Source: JBFMGS01 sp040752635
Lineage (GTDB): Bacteria; Bacillota; SHA-98; UBA4971
Direction: 5' to 3'
DNA length: 5,247 nucleotides
Assembly (NCBI GenBank): GCA_040752635.1
Contig: JBFMGS010000102.1
Span: forward strand, 1 to 5,247
Part shown: in pieces, positions 5,239 to 5,247 of the stretch
Layout: the number at the start of each line of letters is the position of its first letter
How positions within the stretch are numbered: the first letter of the stretch is position 1
The notes under the pieces: model-generated
What the model was told of the DNA's origin: nothing
Seen by the model: the letters and a program-made list of their open reading frames with translations, nothing else
Databases searched by the model: none
Translations under genes and position numbers: made by a program

Positions 5239-5247
5239 CCGGCCGGG

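Overview
The window reads as one co-directional (+ strand) stretch of a GC-rich bacterial chromosome. GTG start codons, strong AGGAGG-type ribosome binding sites and the flavour of the proteins (a PCP-type CsoR regulator and an LmbE-like protein with a TYGMEVVECGG motif) suggest a Clostridia-like or other deep-branching Bacillota organism. This placement is an impression, not a proof.

Layout. Positions 1-213 hold the C-terminal end of an upstream gene, possibly an FAD-dependent oxidoreductase of the geranylgeranyl-reductase type. Positions 214-323 are a control region with a TATAAT box and, just after it, a perfect 7-5-7 inverted repeat of the CsoR/RcnR operator kind. Next comes a metal-efflux module: a small His-rich, C-terminally membrane-anchored protein (324-578), a P1B-type metal-exporting ATPase without a soluble HMA domain (637-2577), an M20-family metallohydrolase (2634-3884) and a CsoR/RcnR-family metal sensor (3926-4198). 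Gaps between these genes are 41-58 bases and no convincing terminator separates them, so they are probably one operon closed by its own repressor.

How it may work: the sensor (His4-Cys36-His61-Cys65, an InrS-like metal-site pattern) would bind the operator at 278-296 and release it when metal is in excess. The pump would export the metal. The His-rich membrane protein would collect metal at the membrane for the pump, much as PacL proteins do for mycobacterial CtpC-type pumps, although its domain order is reversed. The small protein and the ATPase both begin with MHEGHHG; four of those seven codons differ between the two genes, all synonymously, which suggests selection on the peptide. The job of the M20 enzyme is unclear, and its lid domain carries what looks like a local double frameshift.

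Positions 4199-4479 are non-coding as far as I can tell and contain direct repeats, one weak terminator-like element and three successive inverted repeats (4358-4440). They lead into a PIG-L/LmbE-fold gene (4480-5238) in which the residues aligned with all three zinc ligands and the catalytic Asp of the family are replaced, so it is either a pseudoenzyme or an enzyme with a different active site.
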